The notes below the pieces were generated by a model, which did not search any database, had not been told where the DNA came from, and was given only the letters and a program-made list of their open reading frames with translations. A stretch of 64,000 nucleotides of DNA from Ochromonas danica (lineage: Eukaryota; Sar; Chrysophyceae; Chromulinales; Chromulinaceae): NCBI GenBank assembly GCA_015146655.1, contig VKHL01000066.1:87575-151574 (forward strand). Direction: 5' to 3'. The translations under genes were made by a program, and so were the position numbers. This document shows, in pieces, positions 1-12,851 of this stretch; position 1 is the stretch's first letter; the number at the start of each line of letters is the position of its first letter.

Positions 1-1889
1 AAAATTGTCTCGGATGTCATCGTCAAGTGGCGGATAAGGCAATATGGAGGGACTACTCATCTCATGAGCTTGCGGAAAACCCTTAACTTGGACCAGATAA
101 AGGTTGGCATCCAGAACTTCCCGAATGACAGCGGGCACCCAGGTACAATCTCCACAAAATCTGACAACCACAGACTGCCCCAAAAAATAACAGGTCGGCG
201 AACTACCAAACATTCTTTGAGCATCATTTACATTTGTCTCATCTTCTGCTTTCGAAATTCCGTCCATGCTTTGGTTATTAACAGGTGTAGGAGCAACGAG
301 AGAAGATGACGCGAAGTCAAGATTGCTTAGAGGGCCCAAGCCTGTCGAACGAAGAAATCGATGACCACCGCGGATTTTGTTTTCACGAATATTGCTTTTG
401 ATCTGTCAGAGATTATATCATTACTTAATATAAGCTGTTTGTTTGGTGATTCATGAGTGCTTCTTACCTGGCCGTCACCAAATAGCACAGAATATTTGAA
501 GTCCACGGTTACTGCTAGAATTTCACCTTGTACCCACCTAACACAGACATTAAAATTAACATTTATATAAAAATGTTTAAATCTAACTCCACTTACGACG
601 TTTCATCAACGAGCGCCTCAACATGATCCCCGACTTCCCAATCGTCTCGGAGGTCGCGACCGTTTATGCCTCCAAAGACAGAATCCTCTACCAGGGTTCT
701 ATGCACAAGTATTATTGTATCAAGAAGCAATAAAGCATAATAGAACTACAGGTGAGACTTCTTACCTAATCACCAAAGGATGTCCACGTGTTGACACGAT
801 CGTATTCAACAGAGAAGCATCCAGATCACGCCACGGATCTTCAAGAGATACTTTGGAAGAAGACATAGGCACAAGTTCCGAAAGAGGATCTTGGTAGCTT
901 TCCACAGATTGCCTGGTCACTACATGCAACAGGCGTAGAGTCGAGTTGTCGGAGAATGCTGCGAGAAGTCTAGCCTTGCCGTCTTCAGTCCAAAGAGAAT
1001 TGAAGAGAGCTAGGTGCACCAACCCTCGATTGTTACGAACAATCACAGACAGTCGATCAAGCAGGTCACTGTTTGTCCAAGAGAGGCCATCCAATTGCAA
1101 CGTGGACAGTTGCGTATTAGAGCTGAGATTCTGTTCCAACCAAGCCAGCAACTCTTCTGCATCTTGAATAGAGTCTCCTTTATTCCAGAGGATCTGTAAA
1201 GTCTTCAAGGATTGACTTGCGGACAAAGCCACAGGATTAGTCAAGGGCTGGCTGAGATGGAACCCCACAGCGAACAAGCGGATCAACGTTTTATTTCTGT
1301 CAAGCACTGAGAGAAGCTCTTGACTAGACCCATCGCAAAACATTTGAAGTGACTTGAGGTCAGTGTTCTTTTTGAGCTCGGCCACGACCAGGTCGACTTC
1401 ATGATCAAATCGTAACGTGTGCGGAATCATCAGCACAGGTTGAGACACGGAGCAGCCACAGAGGCTACGAATATAGCTTGAGTCTTCAAATAAGCGAAGA
1501 AGACTGGCTATTAAAGGATGAATCTCATTTGCACCACAGACAACTGAACCTTCGCACGGGGTGGAGAAGGAGCGCAAGATGGGGTTGCCCAGAAGGTTGA
1601 TTGACTCGATGCCCTTGTTCGAAGCCAATAATGCCAACAGCAACTCACATCCTCGTTCCTCAACACGGTTATTCATGAGGTTGAGAGCTCGCAGATTGTC
1701 GTTAGCTAAGCAGCTGCTCAGCAGAGCCTCCGCCACTTCGTCGGTGAGCTGGCAGTTGGACAAGACCACTTCGCTGGGCTTATTCTCCTCAATCCAGCTC
1801 TTAAACAGAGCCACCTCATCGGGGCGAACTAGGGGATGGTCGGAGAGATCAACTTTGTCTGTATTGGCGGATTGGATGAGAGACTCCAT
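1..1889 (-). CDS. LRR protein with C-terminal Tudor/Agenet-like domains (3' end off window)
   Basis: Exons inferred on the minus strand: 1889-766, 698-597, 537-468 and 402-<1. All introns are GT-AG (67, 59 and 65 nt) and the frame stays open through every junction to the window edge. Exon 1 (375 codons) encodes ribonuclease-inhibitor-like leucine-rich repeats, for example VVLSNCQLTDEVAEALLSS and LRALNLMNNRVEERG. Exons 2-3 encode a Tudor/Agenet-like module containing DDWEVGDHVEALVDETSW and ending SVLFGDGQ. Exon 4 holds a second similar stretch (FLGQSVVVRFCGDCTWVP). Tudor/Agenet modules usually bind methylated lysine or arginine, or chromatin and RNA partners, while LRRs bind proteins, so an adaptor or chromatin-linked role is plausible but inferred. 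The ATG at 1889 is the first in frame. The stop codon lies outside the window. Confidence 0.72.
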
Positions 1890-2224
1890 TTCTTCCTCTC
1901 CTCCGCCAAAACAATCTTATTAAGTTAAAACACGTTTCACCATCCAACGTTACGGCACTAGTCTAGTACGTTACGCTGCATCATCCTTCTCTTCTATCCA
2001 AGCGATTGATGTCCCTACAATAAGGCAATTATCGTGTTAAAGGACCAGGGCTATAACATAATAATATAATGCGGCAGACAGAATAATGTCAACTGAGCAA
2101 ATTGGTCAATCATATCACGGTTTTTTGAACACTTCCTCCATGTGTTAACTTAAGAAGGCGCTCACTCTCAACTGAGGGCGTCCCAGCAGAATGAGAGAGG
2201 GAGGAAACCTTCAACAAGAAAATT
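1890..2224. other. Divergent intergenic region
   Basis: Shared 5' flank of the LRR-Tudor gene (minus) and ATG2 (plus). It contains a TAGTCTAGTACGTTACG stretch near 1958-1975 that resembles TAGTCTA motifs elsewhere in the window. I see no coding potential. Confidence 0.5.
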
Positions 2225-5200
2225 ATGGATGGGATTTTCCGGTCGATAACCGATAATAGCTTAAGGAGAATATATAAGTTCATCCTCAAGCGTGTTCTGG
2301 GGAGGTATCTCCGTGACGAACTCCTAGTGGAGCAAGTCGTCGTGCAATCTCGCGAGGGCGTTGTCCTGCTGAGAGATCTTGTCCTCAACGCAGACAAAAT
2401 TAACGAAGACTTCCTGTTCGCTGCACCTTTAAAAATTGTCTCTGCCAGTGTAAAGGAGATACGAATCTACATCTCCTACAGTTCCTTGCTCACCGAGAGC
2501 TGCAAGTTTGAGGTGGACTCTGTTGACCTCTTCGTCCAGATCGAACAGGACGATGGGCGAAGAAAAGCCAAAGAAGAAGAAGAAGAGAATGAGTATGTCT
2601 CTGGGGCGGAGGAAGAACAGGAACAGGCCACTCTAGAGGAGGTGCCGTCCTTTGGAGAGGACACTGCCCAGGAAGGATTGGGCTATCTGGCCTACTGGAT
2701 TCAGATCGTCATCGCCAAGTTAAAAGCCCACATAAATCATGTGGCGGTGCATATTCTGCCTCCCAATTCCTCTCGAGGATCGCTTTCCGTGAGAGTGGAT
2801 CTTTTTGACATCTCTTTCCACAATACTGACCCGCAGAGCTTTGAGGGCCGCGCCTCCTCTCTGCAGCTCTCTTCTCTCATTGTGGAGAAACATCAGCAGG
2901 ATATAATCGCCAATCTTGGCAACACAAAGGTAATCTATGTGGGACGGGCGGGATTGCGTTTTGGCGAGCTGGATAGTGTTTGTGTTCTTCGCGATAGAAC
3001 AGTGATAAGGCTAACTCAAGGAAAGGGCCAAACCAAAGCTACGGGTATAGAGGTGGATATTTCTGTTCCCTCTTTAGATGTCAACCTCTCGGTGGAAAGT
3101 TTGCAGTTGATCATTGACCTGATGGCCTGTTTTGCCGCGCGTGTTGAAACGGAGGGAACAGCTGACGCGACTCTGCAGCAGCTTCTAAGAACCCTCGAGG
3201 GATTGAAAGAAAAACGATCTAGGCACCTACAAAATGAAAGAGAGAATCTAGAAAGACTCAAAAGCGGTCAGAGACCTTCCAACAAGCCAATGCAGGACGT
3301 GAATGAGCACGACTTGGAGATCATTGCACTCTATACCCAGCAGGTTCAGATCTACTACTATATTGCCAGTGCGCAATTTTCTGACATATACCCTGTTTCA
3401 TTTGTTAGTATCAACGTGTTCGCGAAAGGTTGTTGAAGGGAAAGGCTGGGCACGATCGATCCTCTCTGGCGAATAGTGCCTTGCCCTCCAGCTTGATATC
3501 AATGGAGACAATTGGAGACGATGAAGAAGAAGGGTTTCCTTCGAGCCGAAGCAGTTCAGAAGATGACCACGATAGTGAGTTTTTGGATGCCCGATCTCGT
3601 TTGGGGAAATCCGTGCTGGACCATTCGTCTGTCTTGACCAAGGAAAGGTGAGTAACTTGGGATTTTGCTCTTTCAACGCTGGAGCTAACAATGGTATATG
3701 ACAGTCTGCTTGGAGCCAGCCACCTTTTTTCCTCGGCGAGGGAAACGTTTACCCTCGAGGAGATCTTCAGCTTGCGTTTGCACTTTTGTTCCATTTCGAT
3801 TCAATTCTCCTTTGCCACAAATAATGATGAACGAGAGCGAATCAAGTTAATGATAGAAGATGGGATAGTTTCTGCTTCTTATCTTTTTCGGGCAAGTCCA
3901 TCTTTGGGAGCTAGTAAAAGCATGAGCAAGATCCACGTATCCCTTTCGAAAGTGGATTTGCTTGAAGAAATTGAGAGTTCCTCTGCACCTTTGAAAAGCG
4001 TGTGGTTGATGAGCTTCAATACCAACCAGCCGCATTCTGAGAAAGTTATTTACTCCTCACCGAGCGTAAATATTGATGCTGAGATTTGCTCGTGGGGTGG
4101 GAAAAGCGGCGAAGAGGAAGGCTCTACTCCCTCCGTGAGGGTGAATGTTGGCCTGCAACCGCTTGTGATTTCTTTCTCTATCGATTTCATCAATAAGTGG
4201 GTGGAACGATTTTCCAAAATTCGCCCTTTAGAAATGACTAACGAAACCTCCTCCGCCCTGGTGGACTTGGATATCAAGATAGAAAATATTGATTTGTTCG
4301 TGTTTTCGCACAGACTTCTCTCTGACAGCGTCTGGTCCACGCTGAATGATTCGCTGAGGTTAGATCTCGTGACAGAATGCTGGGAGGAGATATCCCTTCT
4401 TGGCTCTATGCTCTATTTGCAAAAGCATCTTGTGGGTAAACCTGGCGGTCTCTATTTGCAGTTCAGAACTGTAGCTCTGCTCTTAAGTAGCTCTGAAAGT
4501 GAATTATCTCAGCAAGCTGCTCTAGAGATGGATCGAATAGATTTCTCTCTTCTCATGCCGAGAATCTTCCGCGATCCCACGGAAGATTACAAAGAGACTA
4601 TCAGTTATTGGCGATCACGCCTCATTAAAGTCAGTAGCGGACAACATCGCGATGAAAGAATCTCCATCAGGCGGCAGTCTGCGCTGGTAGACAACTTTGA
4701 AGGCAAAGATTTAACAAGTTGGTCCTTTATTGAAGAAGGAGGAGAAGAAGAATCAAACGATCTGGGACCTATTCCTCCGAGGTTGGCTGCCTCCCAAAGG
4801 ATGGTGATTTCTGCTTACAAGCTTGAAGCAGGTAGTGTTCCATTGTCACCTTTTGCTGTTTCATTTTAATAACGATCAATTGTAATGCTATTTTTCAGTT
4901 ATCCAGCAAAGAGAATACAATGCATTGATTATGCTTGGCTCTATCCTTGCTCCGCCTTCTCCGACTTCAAAGGAAGATACTGTTCAGCCCTCCGCCTCTT
5001 CAATGCGCTCCAAGGAAGCATCTTTTGGACTAAGGCTTACATGCAAGCTTGCTATTATAACCCTTAAGGAAGACCAAACCTCGGTTTTGGAAGCAGTAAT
5101 TGATCGAAGCCAACAGATATCAGCTTTCGACGAGCTATGTCAAGTTTTGAGAGAGTTGAGAGCCATGGCCACTGAGCAGTCCTCTTCTGTGAAAGAAGTT

Positions 5201-8200
5201 CCTGATTTACCTCTTGTATTGTGCGCTTCTATTCGTAAACCGATCATTGAGGTCGTTTCTGCAGATCAAAAGATATTTCTCAGCCTCAAGGCCAATGACC
5301 TTTCTCTGTTTGAAATGTCATCTGAAGAGTATGATGAGCTGTTAAACGAAGGTTTCGATTTCGATATTCGCGACGTTCCTGTTGTTCGAAGTGGTCGAGG
5401 ACGTCATCGCATCCCATTCATTCACCGAGCTTCTCCAAGCGTGAAGAGGCCGGATGTGACGTCCACCGCTCAGGAACAGAGTACTGGTGCTGGAATCTCT
5501 CTCTTGGGCGATCATGATCGCTTTGGTTATGCGTTTGAAGTAAAGCTGTGCATTGCTAAGGCCACCACAAACGTGAATGGCTCTACTGCGGGAAATAGTA
5601 ATATTCTCAACCAGACAGTGGAGTTGTTTATCGATTTCCATGACATAATGTGGAATCATGATCCAGCTTCTACCTGGCTCCTCAAATTAGTGCGCTTCCT
5701 AACACCTCTTACTGCTTCCGAAATCCTCGAAATGAACATTGAAACAGTCGCTGGAGAGGTGTTTTCATTGCGAGAAGTGTGGGAAAATCATCCACCTCTG
5801 GTTGAGCGTATTGATCAGCTTTGTGATTCGTTGCTTTACCGCGATCTTTCAACCTCAGCAACCCATCTTTCTGTCGCAGATCAAGACAAGCGAGGAGCGT
5901 CCGCTCCCAGCATGCCTTTTGAGATGACTAAAATCCTTGTCAGAGTACGCAAAAGTGTGATCAATTACTGCGATGTTGTTAACAATGGTTTTGCAGTTCT
6001 TTCTGTCGATCTCCTCACTCTATACTCAACTATCGTCTCCGATTCTCCACGATTTGTCCTGAAGATTGCTTTAAAAGGTTTGAGTCTGCGTGTGGCTCCT
6101 CTTGAGCGTGTGTTCGGATCAAGTCAGTTTATGAATCAATTGGCAGAGATTTTGAATGTTGACCACATCAAGGCAGTTATTCGAATTAAAGATGGAGAGA
6201 AAGAAGACCTGTCCTTGAACTTCAATATTGGAGATTGTTCGCTACATGCCTGTTCTGACTCGTTAGTAATATTTGTGGTAAGATATTGTGCTGTGCTTCA
6301 TCATTGTGTTATTTGAAAGTCTTCTTCTTGCCTGTGTGTGCATGCAGAATACCTCGAAACATTGGTTTGACGATTTCCAATTAGCATGCATGCAGTCTGA
6401 GAAGATTCTCAGAACCAAGAAGCACGTTTCAACCAGCACTGTGGAAGCAAATGAGTTATCGTCTGAAGCAGTTGAGGTCGAACAGGTTCGTACCTGTGAT
6501 GCCTCGCAGCCACCTGAGGGCGAGAAGTTGCTAGCTTTGGTGAAGAGGCAGATGTTTCACGAAGAGGTCAGTGCTTATATCTGATCATCTAATGATGCTA
6601 TTACATTAACCCTTCATCGTATAGACCATGGCGAATGAAGGTGATGAGCAAGCGGTCAATGGATTTAATTTAAACACCCTGATTAGAGAAGAATTCTACC
6701 AAACCAACGCTGAAGACAAGTCTTTAGAAGAAGCTCTTGATGAATGCAACAGTCTGAAGCAAGAGTTTTGCATTCCAGATTATGACTATGAAAATGACTT
6801 TCCAGCCGATGAGCTGATGAGCTATGGTGACTTTGCGAGTGAACCAGAGGGACATGCTAACGATGATAGTGAAAGCATGGCCAACATCGAAGATGTAGTT
6901 TTCAATTCACCTGGGGTAGCAAATGAAGATAGCTCTGTTCTTACCTCTATTGCTGATAATTCCGAAGCAAACGAGAAAGGTCATCCCATCCAGAGCTTCA
7001 ACTTCTTCTCTTTCCAGGCACCGCCCACTCAATCAGTGGAAGAGGTCGAACTTGAAGATTTGGCTGCCAAACGTTATTCTACCTCGGAAGCCGATCTAAA
7101 TATGTCAGGAGTGGAAGGAAACGATGTGATCTTTGAGAACAGTTTGGAGCGTGGTGTTCTCGTCGAGAGTGACATGGATGATGCAGAACTTCGTGCCTTG
7201 GAGGATGTGGACCGTGCTTGGCAGAAAAGTGAGCTGGCAACCGTCTCTGCAGAAGACGAGCAGCAAGCCACTTGGTATCGTGAAGAGATCCCAATAGAAG
7301 CAATAGTAAGAGATGAGCGCTCTTGTTATTTCTCTTTCTAGAATTATCATGATCTTATTCGCATTATTTTGTTAGTTGCGGAACAATTACATTCCCCTTC
7401 CCAGCACTCTTTCGGGCCATGGGGACCCACGATCAAGTGAGTCTTCTATTTTGATAAAGCACTTCTGATGTGGTTTTTGCGTTAATGCGCTATTGCTTGC
7501 CTTCTAATAGGCGAGGAGCGATCTCTTCCAGCGGAAACGGTGGTGACACTCTCTCTGGAAAAAGTCAGAATGCGTCTTTTCGCTGGAAAAGAGTGGAGAG
7601 AAAATAATGAATCGCAGGTTTCGCATGTTTCCCAGGTTTCTCTGCCCATCGATCGCCCCTCTCAGAAAATGAAGATGACTAAGTCAGTCAAGTTCGCTGC
7701 AAAACCTCTTTTCGAAAACTGCCCACCAACCTCCTCGCATAAAGAAGATAAAGCGAAACAGGTTTGTCACTGTTCACTCCTCGCTGTTTGAAATGTGTAC
7801 ATTCAGCTCTTTGAAATGTTGAATAGAAACATATAACTTCAACAGAGAAGCAAGGCGCCGATTCTCGCGCTGCCAAAGACTTCCTTGAGATTACCATGAG
7901 AGCAGTGCGCTTGGTTCATTACAATTACAAATCACCTTATTCAGATACCGATAGCTCCAGTGAGCCTATGGAAGGAAAGAAAGAATTGGATTATCCTCGA
8001 GAGCGCATCTTCTTTTCTGTCCAAGATTGGTTGTTTTCCTTTGGAGGTCCTGAAAAGAGTTTACGAAAGAAAGTGTTAGGGTTGTGGCAGAATCAAGAAA
8101 GACCCAGAGATGCCTCTCAACCTGTGCTGAAGGTTACGATGCTTGGATTCCGAGACAACAATTCCTCTGCCGCTGCATCTGAGTATCGCTTGAAAGTCTC

Positions 8201-9209
8201 TATTCTTCCTATTCGTTGCTTCTTCTCCAGTGAGCTGCTGGACTTCATAAAAGAACTGATTGGTCTCATTCTATCCAGCGCACCACATTCTGTTAATTAT
8301 AGCAACCAAGGAGATAATGACGCTGCCACAACCACCGAAGGAGAAGAACGAGAAGTGAAAGCAGAGGGAGGAGTGTTTTTTCAGCATGTTGTGGTTACAG
8401 CAACCCAGCTCAAGATTGACTACCAAGCATCATATGTCAATCTGAAGGCCCTTCGCGAAGGGGATTTTTTGCAGTTATTGAATATTCTTCCGGTTGAAGG
8501 ACTGGAGATTGAGTTACGTAGTCTGCGTTTCAAAGGCATCGAAGGGAGCGCGGTAGGACGCAAGTTGGCAGAGGCATGGGTACAAGATATATACAGCACA
8601 CAACTCCATCGCTTGCTATCAGGAGCAGCTCCTTTGAAAGGGCTTTTCCATGTTGGCTCAGACATACATGCACTATTGTTTTTGCCGAGAGATCAGAGCC
8701 AGTCGAAAGGCTATTCGCGAGACATTATGCGATCCATAACGAAACAAATGCACCACCTCGCTCGAACAGTGGTTAGAGAGAGTTTGGACTTGTCTCATAA
8801 AATGACTCGTTTTCTTGCAACTACGATTGCAGATTTGGCATCTTCTGAGGCTTCAGAAGGTGTTGAGCCATCTGAGGAGAGAGCCTCCCAGCGCCTCCAC
8901 GGGGATTCATCTCGCAACCAACCACGTTCCTTCACCGAAGGTATACAGCGTGCGTATTCAGTGGTTCGACAGGAGGTAAGTGAAGTTGCTGACACAGTCA
9001 TTGCTGTGCCTGTTCGCCAATATGAGCGCCTGGGACCATCGGGAATGGTTTCGGAGGTTGTTAGAGTGCTGCCAGTTGCGATCTTGCGACCATTAGCAGG
9101 ACTGACGGAGGGTCTGTCCTATACAATCCTCGGACTTCGCAACCTTATTGATCCCAATTCAAGGATAGACGAAGAAGATGCATTTAACGTTGATTTAAAT
9201 GGAAGATGA
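2225..9209 (+). CDS. ATG2: Autophagy-related protein 2 (ATG2), bridge-type lipid transfer protein
   Basis: Nine exons inferred: 2225-3343, 3409-3647, 3705-4831, 4899-6277, 6348-6566, 6625-7305, 7376-7436, 7511-7761 and 7827-9209. Together they give 2,152 residues in one frame. The first ~110 residues form a chorein-N-like domain (start MDGIFRSITDNSLRRIYKFI), the mouth of VPS13/ATG2 lipid channels. The last ~110 residues match the ATG2 C-terminal domain: FTEGIQRAYSVVRQEVSEVA, then a glycine-containing linker, VVRVLPVAILRPLAGLTEG and GLRNLIDP. That ending separates ATG2 from VPS13 and the other bridge proteins. ATG2 moves phospholipids from the ER into the growing phagophore together with ATG9 and ATG18/WIPI. 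It is longer than yeast (about 1,590) or human (about 1,940) ATG2, partly through acidic, low-complexity segments in exons 1 and 6. Confidence 0.85.
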
Positions 9210-9580
9210 TAATTAGGCGCGGCACAATGATCGTGAAACATTCGCTAGTGAGGCTAGAGTTTCACTACTTAATTTAATGTCTACAAGGAGTATATGGATG
9301 TGCATTTCAATCCATGGCTCAACTTTCTTCGACAGATCTTAAAGCTTAACGAGCACATGCTGCCACAACTAGAGAGGAAAACACCACCACCACAACATGA
9401 AAAGAAACAACACCCGTTCAGCGTTTCAGTGTTGGAAGTCGTCATTGCAGTGGTGAAGCATTAAGCAACAGAATGACCACTGCCAATCTAGAGAGTTTGT
9501 TGCAGATATGGATACAATGGAGAAGGGCAACGGCCCATCTGATCAACAGCAATAGCCCCGAGAAACAAATTCCACAATAT
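9210..9580. other. Convergent intergenic region
   Basis: Lies between the stop codons of ATG2 (plus) and the SNF1-type kinase (minus), so it should hold both 3' UTRs. It includes an imperfect CCACCACCACAACA stretch near 9385. I see no gene. Confidence 0.5.
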
Positions 9581-11929
9581 TTACATTCTCCCTGAGGATG
9601 GGACAGGAGGAACTGGAGCAGAGTGAGGGATTGGAGGTGGCATGGTGGTACCCGGAGGAGGTGCCATCATTGCCGCGGGATTTGAAGCTCTGGATGCCGC
9701 TGACAAGTTCTTCAACTCCGTGATGATGAAAGCGCACAGCTTCATGAAGCCAAACGCGTCACCCTATGTTTCATCATCATCATATCTTCAGTGTCAAGAC
9801 GAATGGAAAAGAATGAATTCTCTCACCTCAACTCGTTGGAAGTCGAGCAAGTAAATGTTCTGTTGAACTTTGTACAAAGAGAGGGCAATCTTTATCCGCG
9901 GATCCAGAAGCCGACTATGTGCGTGCAGACCTTCCAAAGAAAACGAAGAATCTACTTTGGTCCTCTTGTGTCCATCGTCTTCAAGATCATCATTGCCGGC
10001 TTCGAGGTCGTCGAGAGCCGGTTCCCACATCATCATACTGTCCATGCCTCCTTCAGCATCTTCGTCCATTTGCATAACTTCAGTCTATTATATCCAAGAA
10101 AACATAATCATCAAATATTACAATAGGAACTGAAGAAAGCAGACTGGTTGACCTGAACAGGCTGACGATGACGTGAACGATGATGACCTGAATAGCTATT
10201 ACCATTCTCCCGATTGGAAGAAGAGACAGAATTTCGGGGTAAGCTTATGGTTGAATTTTCCAGTAAGGCTGTTAGAGAAGAGCCATGGGGTGTGCCGGGA
10301 GTACTGCACTTGGGGAGAAGACCAGAAGTGTAACGCCACAAACAGAGAACGCGGTAGTTGTTCACTTGATGCCAAGTGCACTTCAGTGCTTGCATTGCCT
10401 TGTAAACTTCATTCATGACATGAGCAGGATCCTTTTTCGATTGTATACCCAGATACCATCGTCTCCTTCGGCTGGTGAGGTCGCGACTATCTGGTTGTGC
10501 AGGTGGACGACCTCCAGGGCCCGTGATACTCAGCAGATTCACCTTCTCCGAGGTATTAGCACTGCTAAGCGTCGAACCTTTCATAGAACTTTCCGCTCTA
10601 ATAGAGCCTGGGCCAGGGCTAAGCAACATGCTACTCGAAAGACGCGGAGAGGATCCAGGTGGTGTTGTCGACGCATCTTGCAGTGCCAGCACCACGTCCT
10701 CTATGCGTTTCTTGTGGCGCTTCTCATCCAAAAGGAGATCATAGGCGACTTTTAGGTCATGCTTCGCAGGATTGTGTATGGCTGCATCCTTGTTAATAAC
10801 TGCATCAGCAACCTCGGCGGGGTTCACACCGCGAATGGGCAGTTGGCAAACCTTTTCGACAATCTCCGGATCCAGAGAGCGTTCTTGCAATTCAATCATA
10901 GCAGGAGGTAGGGTAAGATAGGCTGGTAGCTTGTGTTGATACCAAGGATGAGCACGCACTTCTGACATGGTAATGCGTTTGATGGGGTCGACCACCAACA
11001 TGCGCAGAATAAGCTCCCTTGCAGACTGGCTGAGATGGGAGGGCAGACTGTACATTCCAGATTTAATCTTCTTGAATAGGTTGGGAATACTTTCATCATC
11101 GAAGGGCAATGTTCCACAAAGCAAAGCATAGAGAATCACTCCACAGGACCAGACATCCACCTCTGGCCCAGCATAAAGATTGCCTGAGATTACCTCAGGA
11201 GCAGCATAGTTGGGTGAGCCGCACGATGTGCGAAGAAAATCTCCATCATGGGCCACATTGGAAAGACCAAAGTCTGCAATTTTAATGTTGTTGTCAGCGT
11301 CCAACAAAAGGTTTTCAGGCTTCAGATCTCGGTGCACGATGCGATGATGGTGACAATACTCTATGCCTGCAACAATCTAAATACCGGAAGAGTCAACGGA
11401 AAGAAAGCGAGAAACAATAGTAGGATAGAAAGAAGGATTAGTGGATTATAAGAAGCGGGGTAAAGAAGAAAGGCCTACTTGATGGAAAAAGTGGCGCGCC
11501 TCGTCGGGTGGCAGACGACCTCGCGAGACGATGTAATCGAAGAGCTCGCCGCCAGAGACGAACTCCATGATAACGAAGATATCTGAAGGAGTGTCGATCA
11601 CTTCATAGAGGCGGATGATGTGCGGATGCGTGCACATTTTGAGGATGTTGATCTCGCGCCGGACCTTCTCGGCCATTTCCATGTGCTTGATCTTGCCTTT
11701 GTTCAAAATCTTCACCGCCACCTTCAAGCCTGTGATGATGTGGTGGGCAACTATACGACAATTTTCAAAGAATATAGAAAATGGAAGGCAGTCGTGACAT
11801 ATGAGACGAAGAGAGAAGGCGGGGGCAATTGGTTCGGCGGAGATACTCACGTTTCACTTTGCCGAAGGCTCCAATGCCGAGCGTCTTGCCCAGACGATAC
11901 TGTGCAAGCACGATGGGGGCGTTATCCAT
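9581..11929 (-). CDS. SNF1/AMPK catalytic alpha subunit protein kinase
   Basis: Five exons inferred: 11929-11851, 11750-11479, 11376-10153, 10084-9827 and 9763-9581, giving 671 residues. Visible elements are the glycine loop LGIGAFGKV (17-25), VAVK lysine 40, HRDLKPEN (132-139), DFG (152-154), activation-loop Thr167 in FLRTSCGSPNYAAPE (AMPK Thr172 equivalent), and an AID/UBA-like segment (PAEVADAVINKDAAIHNP). The C-terminal KA1 domain is split over exons 4 and 5 (LYKVQQNIYLLDFQRVE, then GDAFGFMKLCAFIITELK). This full architecture identifies the energy-sensing kinase that acts in a trimer with beta and gamma subunits, which are not in this window. The protein ends in a Pro/Met-rich tail. The 10153/10084 junction uses a weak GTCAAC donor and is the least certain; the other junctions are strong. 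Confidence 0.9.
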
Positions 11930-12672
11930 AGTCTAGATAGGAAAGAAAGGGAAATTATTTTGGGACGACCGCTTGAAAGCTTCGCTTCTTTGTCGATCCA
12001 GCTGAGCTGCCCTGCCTGCTGCTGCGTGGGTCTGTTTGCTGGAAATGTGAGATGCAAATCGTAAATTAAGAGATTTTCGAGGAAACGGGTTTTGGCCAGG
12101 AAGTTGCACGAGCGCTGCAACAGGAGCAGTTGAGATCGAGAATTCCTTGGAATTGCTAATTGCTGTTCCGCCGCTTTCCTCTCCTCGCCTTGTGTTGCTT
12201 CACCTCACCGCATCTTGCCTTTCTTCACTTCGCTTTGCTTTTCCTTGTTGATCATCGAATATGACACCACATGGCTGATTGTTGTTAATAAGAACTAACT
12301 GTCCCGTCCCTTGCTGTTGGCAGGGTAGGGGAGGGGTAGGTCACGGGATGACCCTCAGACCCTGCTATGGAAAGAATTTCAATGGAAAATTGGTTTGTTA
12401 TGCAAAATTCTACGAGGAATGTCGAGCTGTGCAAAGATAATTATGCTCTGTAGGCCTCATCAACAAACTACAGCAGCAGCAAATAAGGCAGTCAATCTTG
12501 CTTGAAGAAGTGCTGACGAATCCAAAGAATTCCAACCCAATTCCATCCTTTTGGCGGCTCAGGCTATCGTTGGCTGAGTGTATCTCTCCATGGGCAGCTT
12601 GCCTCCTTGGGAATGCACAAGTGCACTTAGGGAACTTTTTGACTGTAATTCTTAATCTATATACCTTGTTTA
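11930..12672. other. Divergent intergenic region upstream of the kinase
   Basis: Between the start codons of the SNF1-type kinase (minus) and the ARM-repeat gene (plus). It contains a C/T-rich stretch around 12165-12245. Open frames near 12410-12712 have no recognisable domain and I do not call them genes. Probably both promoters and 5' UTRs. Confidence 0.45.
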
Positions 12673-12851
12673 ATGGATTACGGAGAAAAGTTCGCCAGCG
12701 TAAGTGATTCATTTAGACCTAGTCGTCAACCCACTTTGTGGATCAACACACCGGAATTGCATCAAAAACGCGTTTCTCGGAACCTGCCACAAAGGCTGAA
12801 TGTCCCACGGAATCGTTTTGAAGACTTCATTACGTGCAGCTTGCAATCGCG

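Noticed and set aside
64-309. Plus-strand 81-codon open frame at the left edge
   Set aside because: It lies opposite the last visible exon of the LRR-Tudor gene, whose minus-strand frame is open across 402-1 and joins in phase with upstream exons.
10085-10130. Alternative 44-nt kinase intron with a GTAATA donor
   Set aside because: It also keeps frame, but the 68-nt option at 10085-10152 fits the typical intron size. Both give the same KA1 domain, so the choice affects only a few residues.
12410-12712. Opposed ~70-100 codon open frames between the kinase and the ARM gene
   Set aside because: No domain, no codon bias resembling neighbours, and both strands are equally open.
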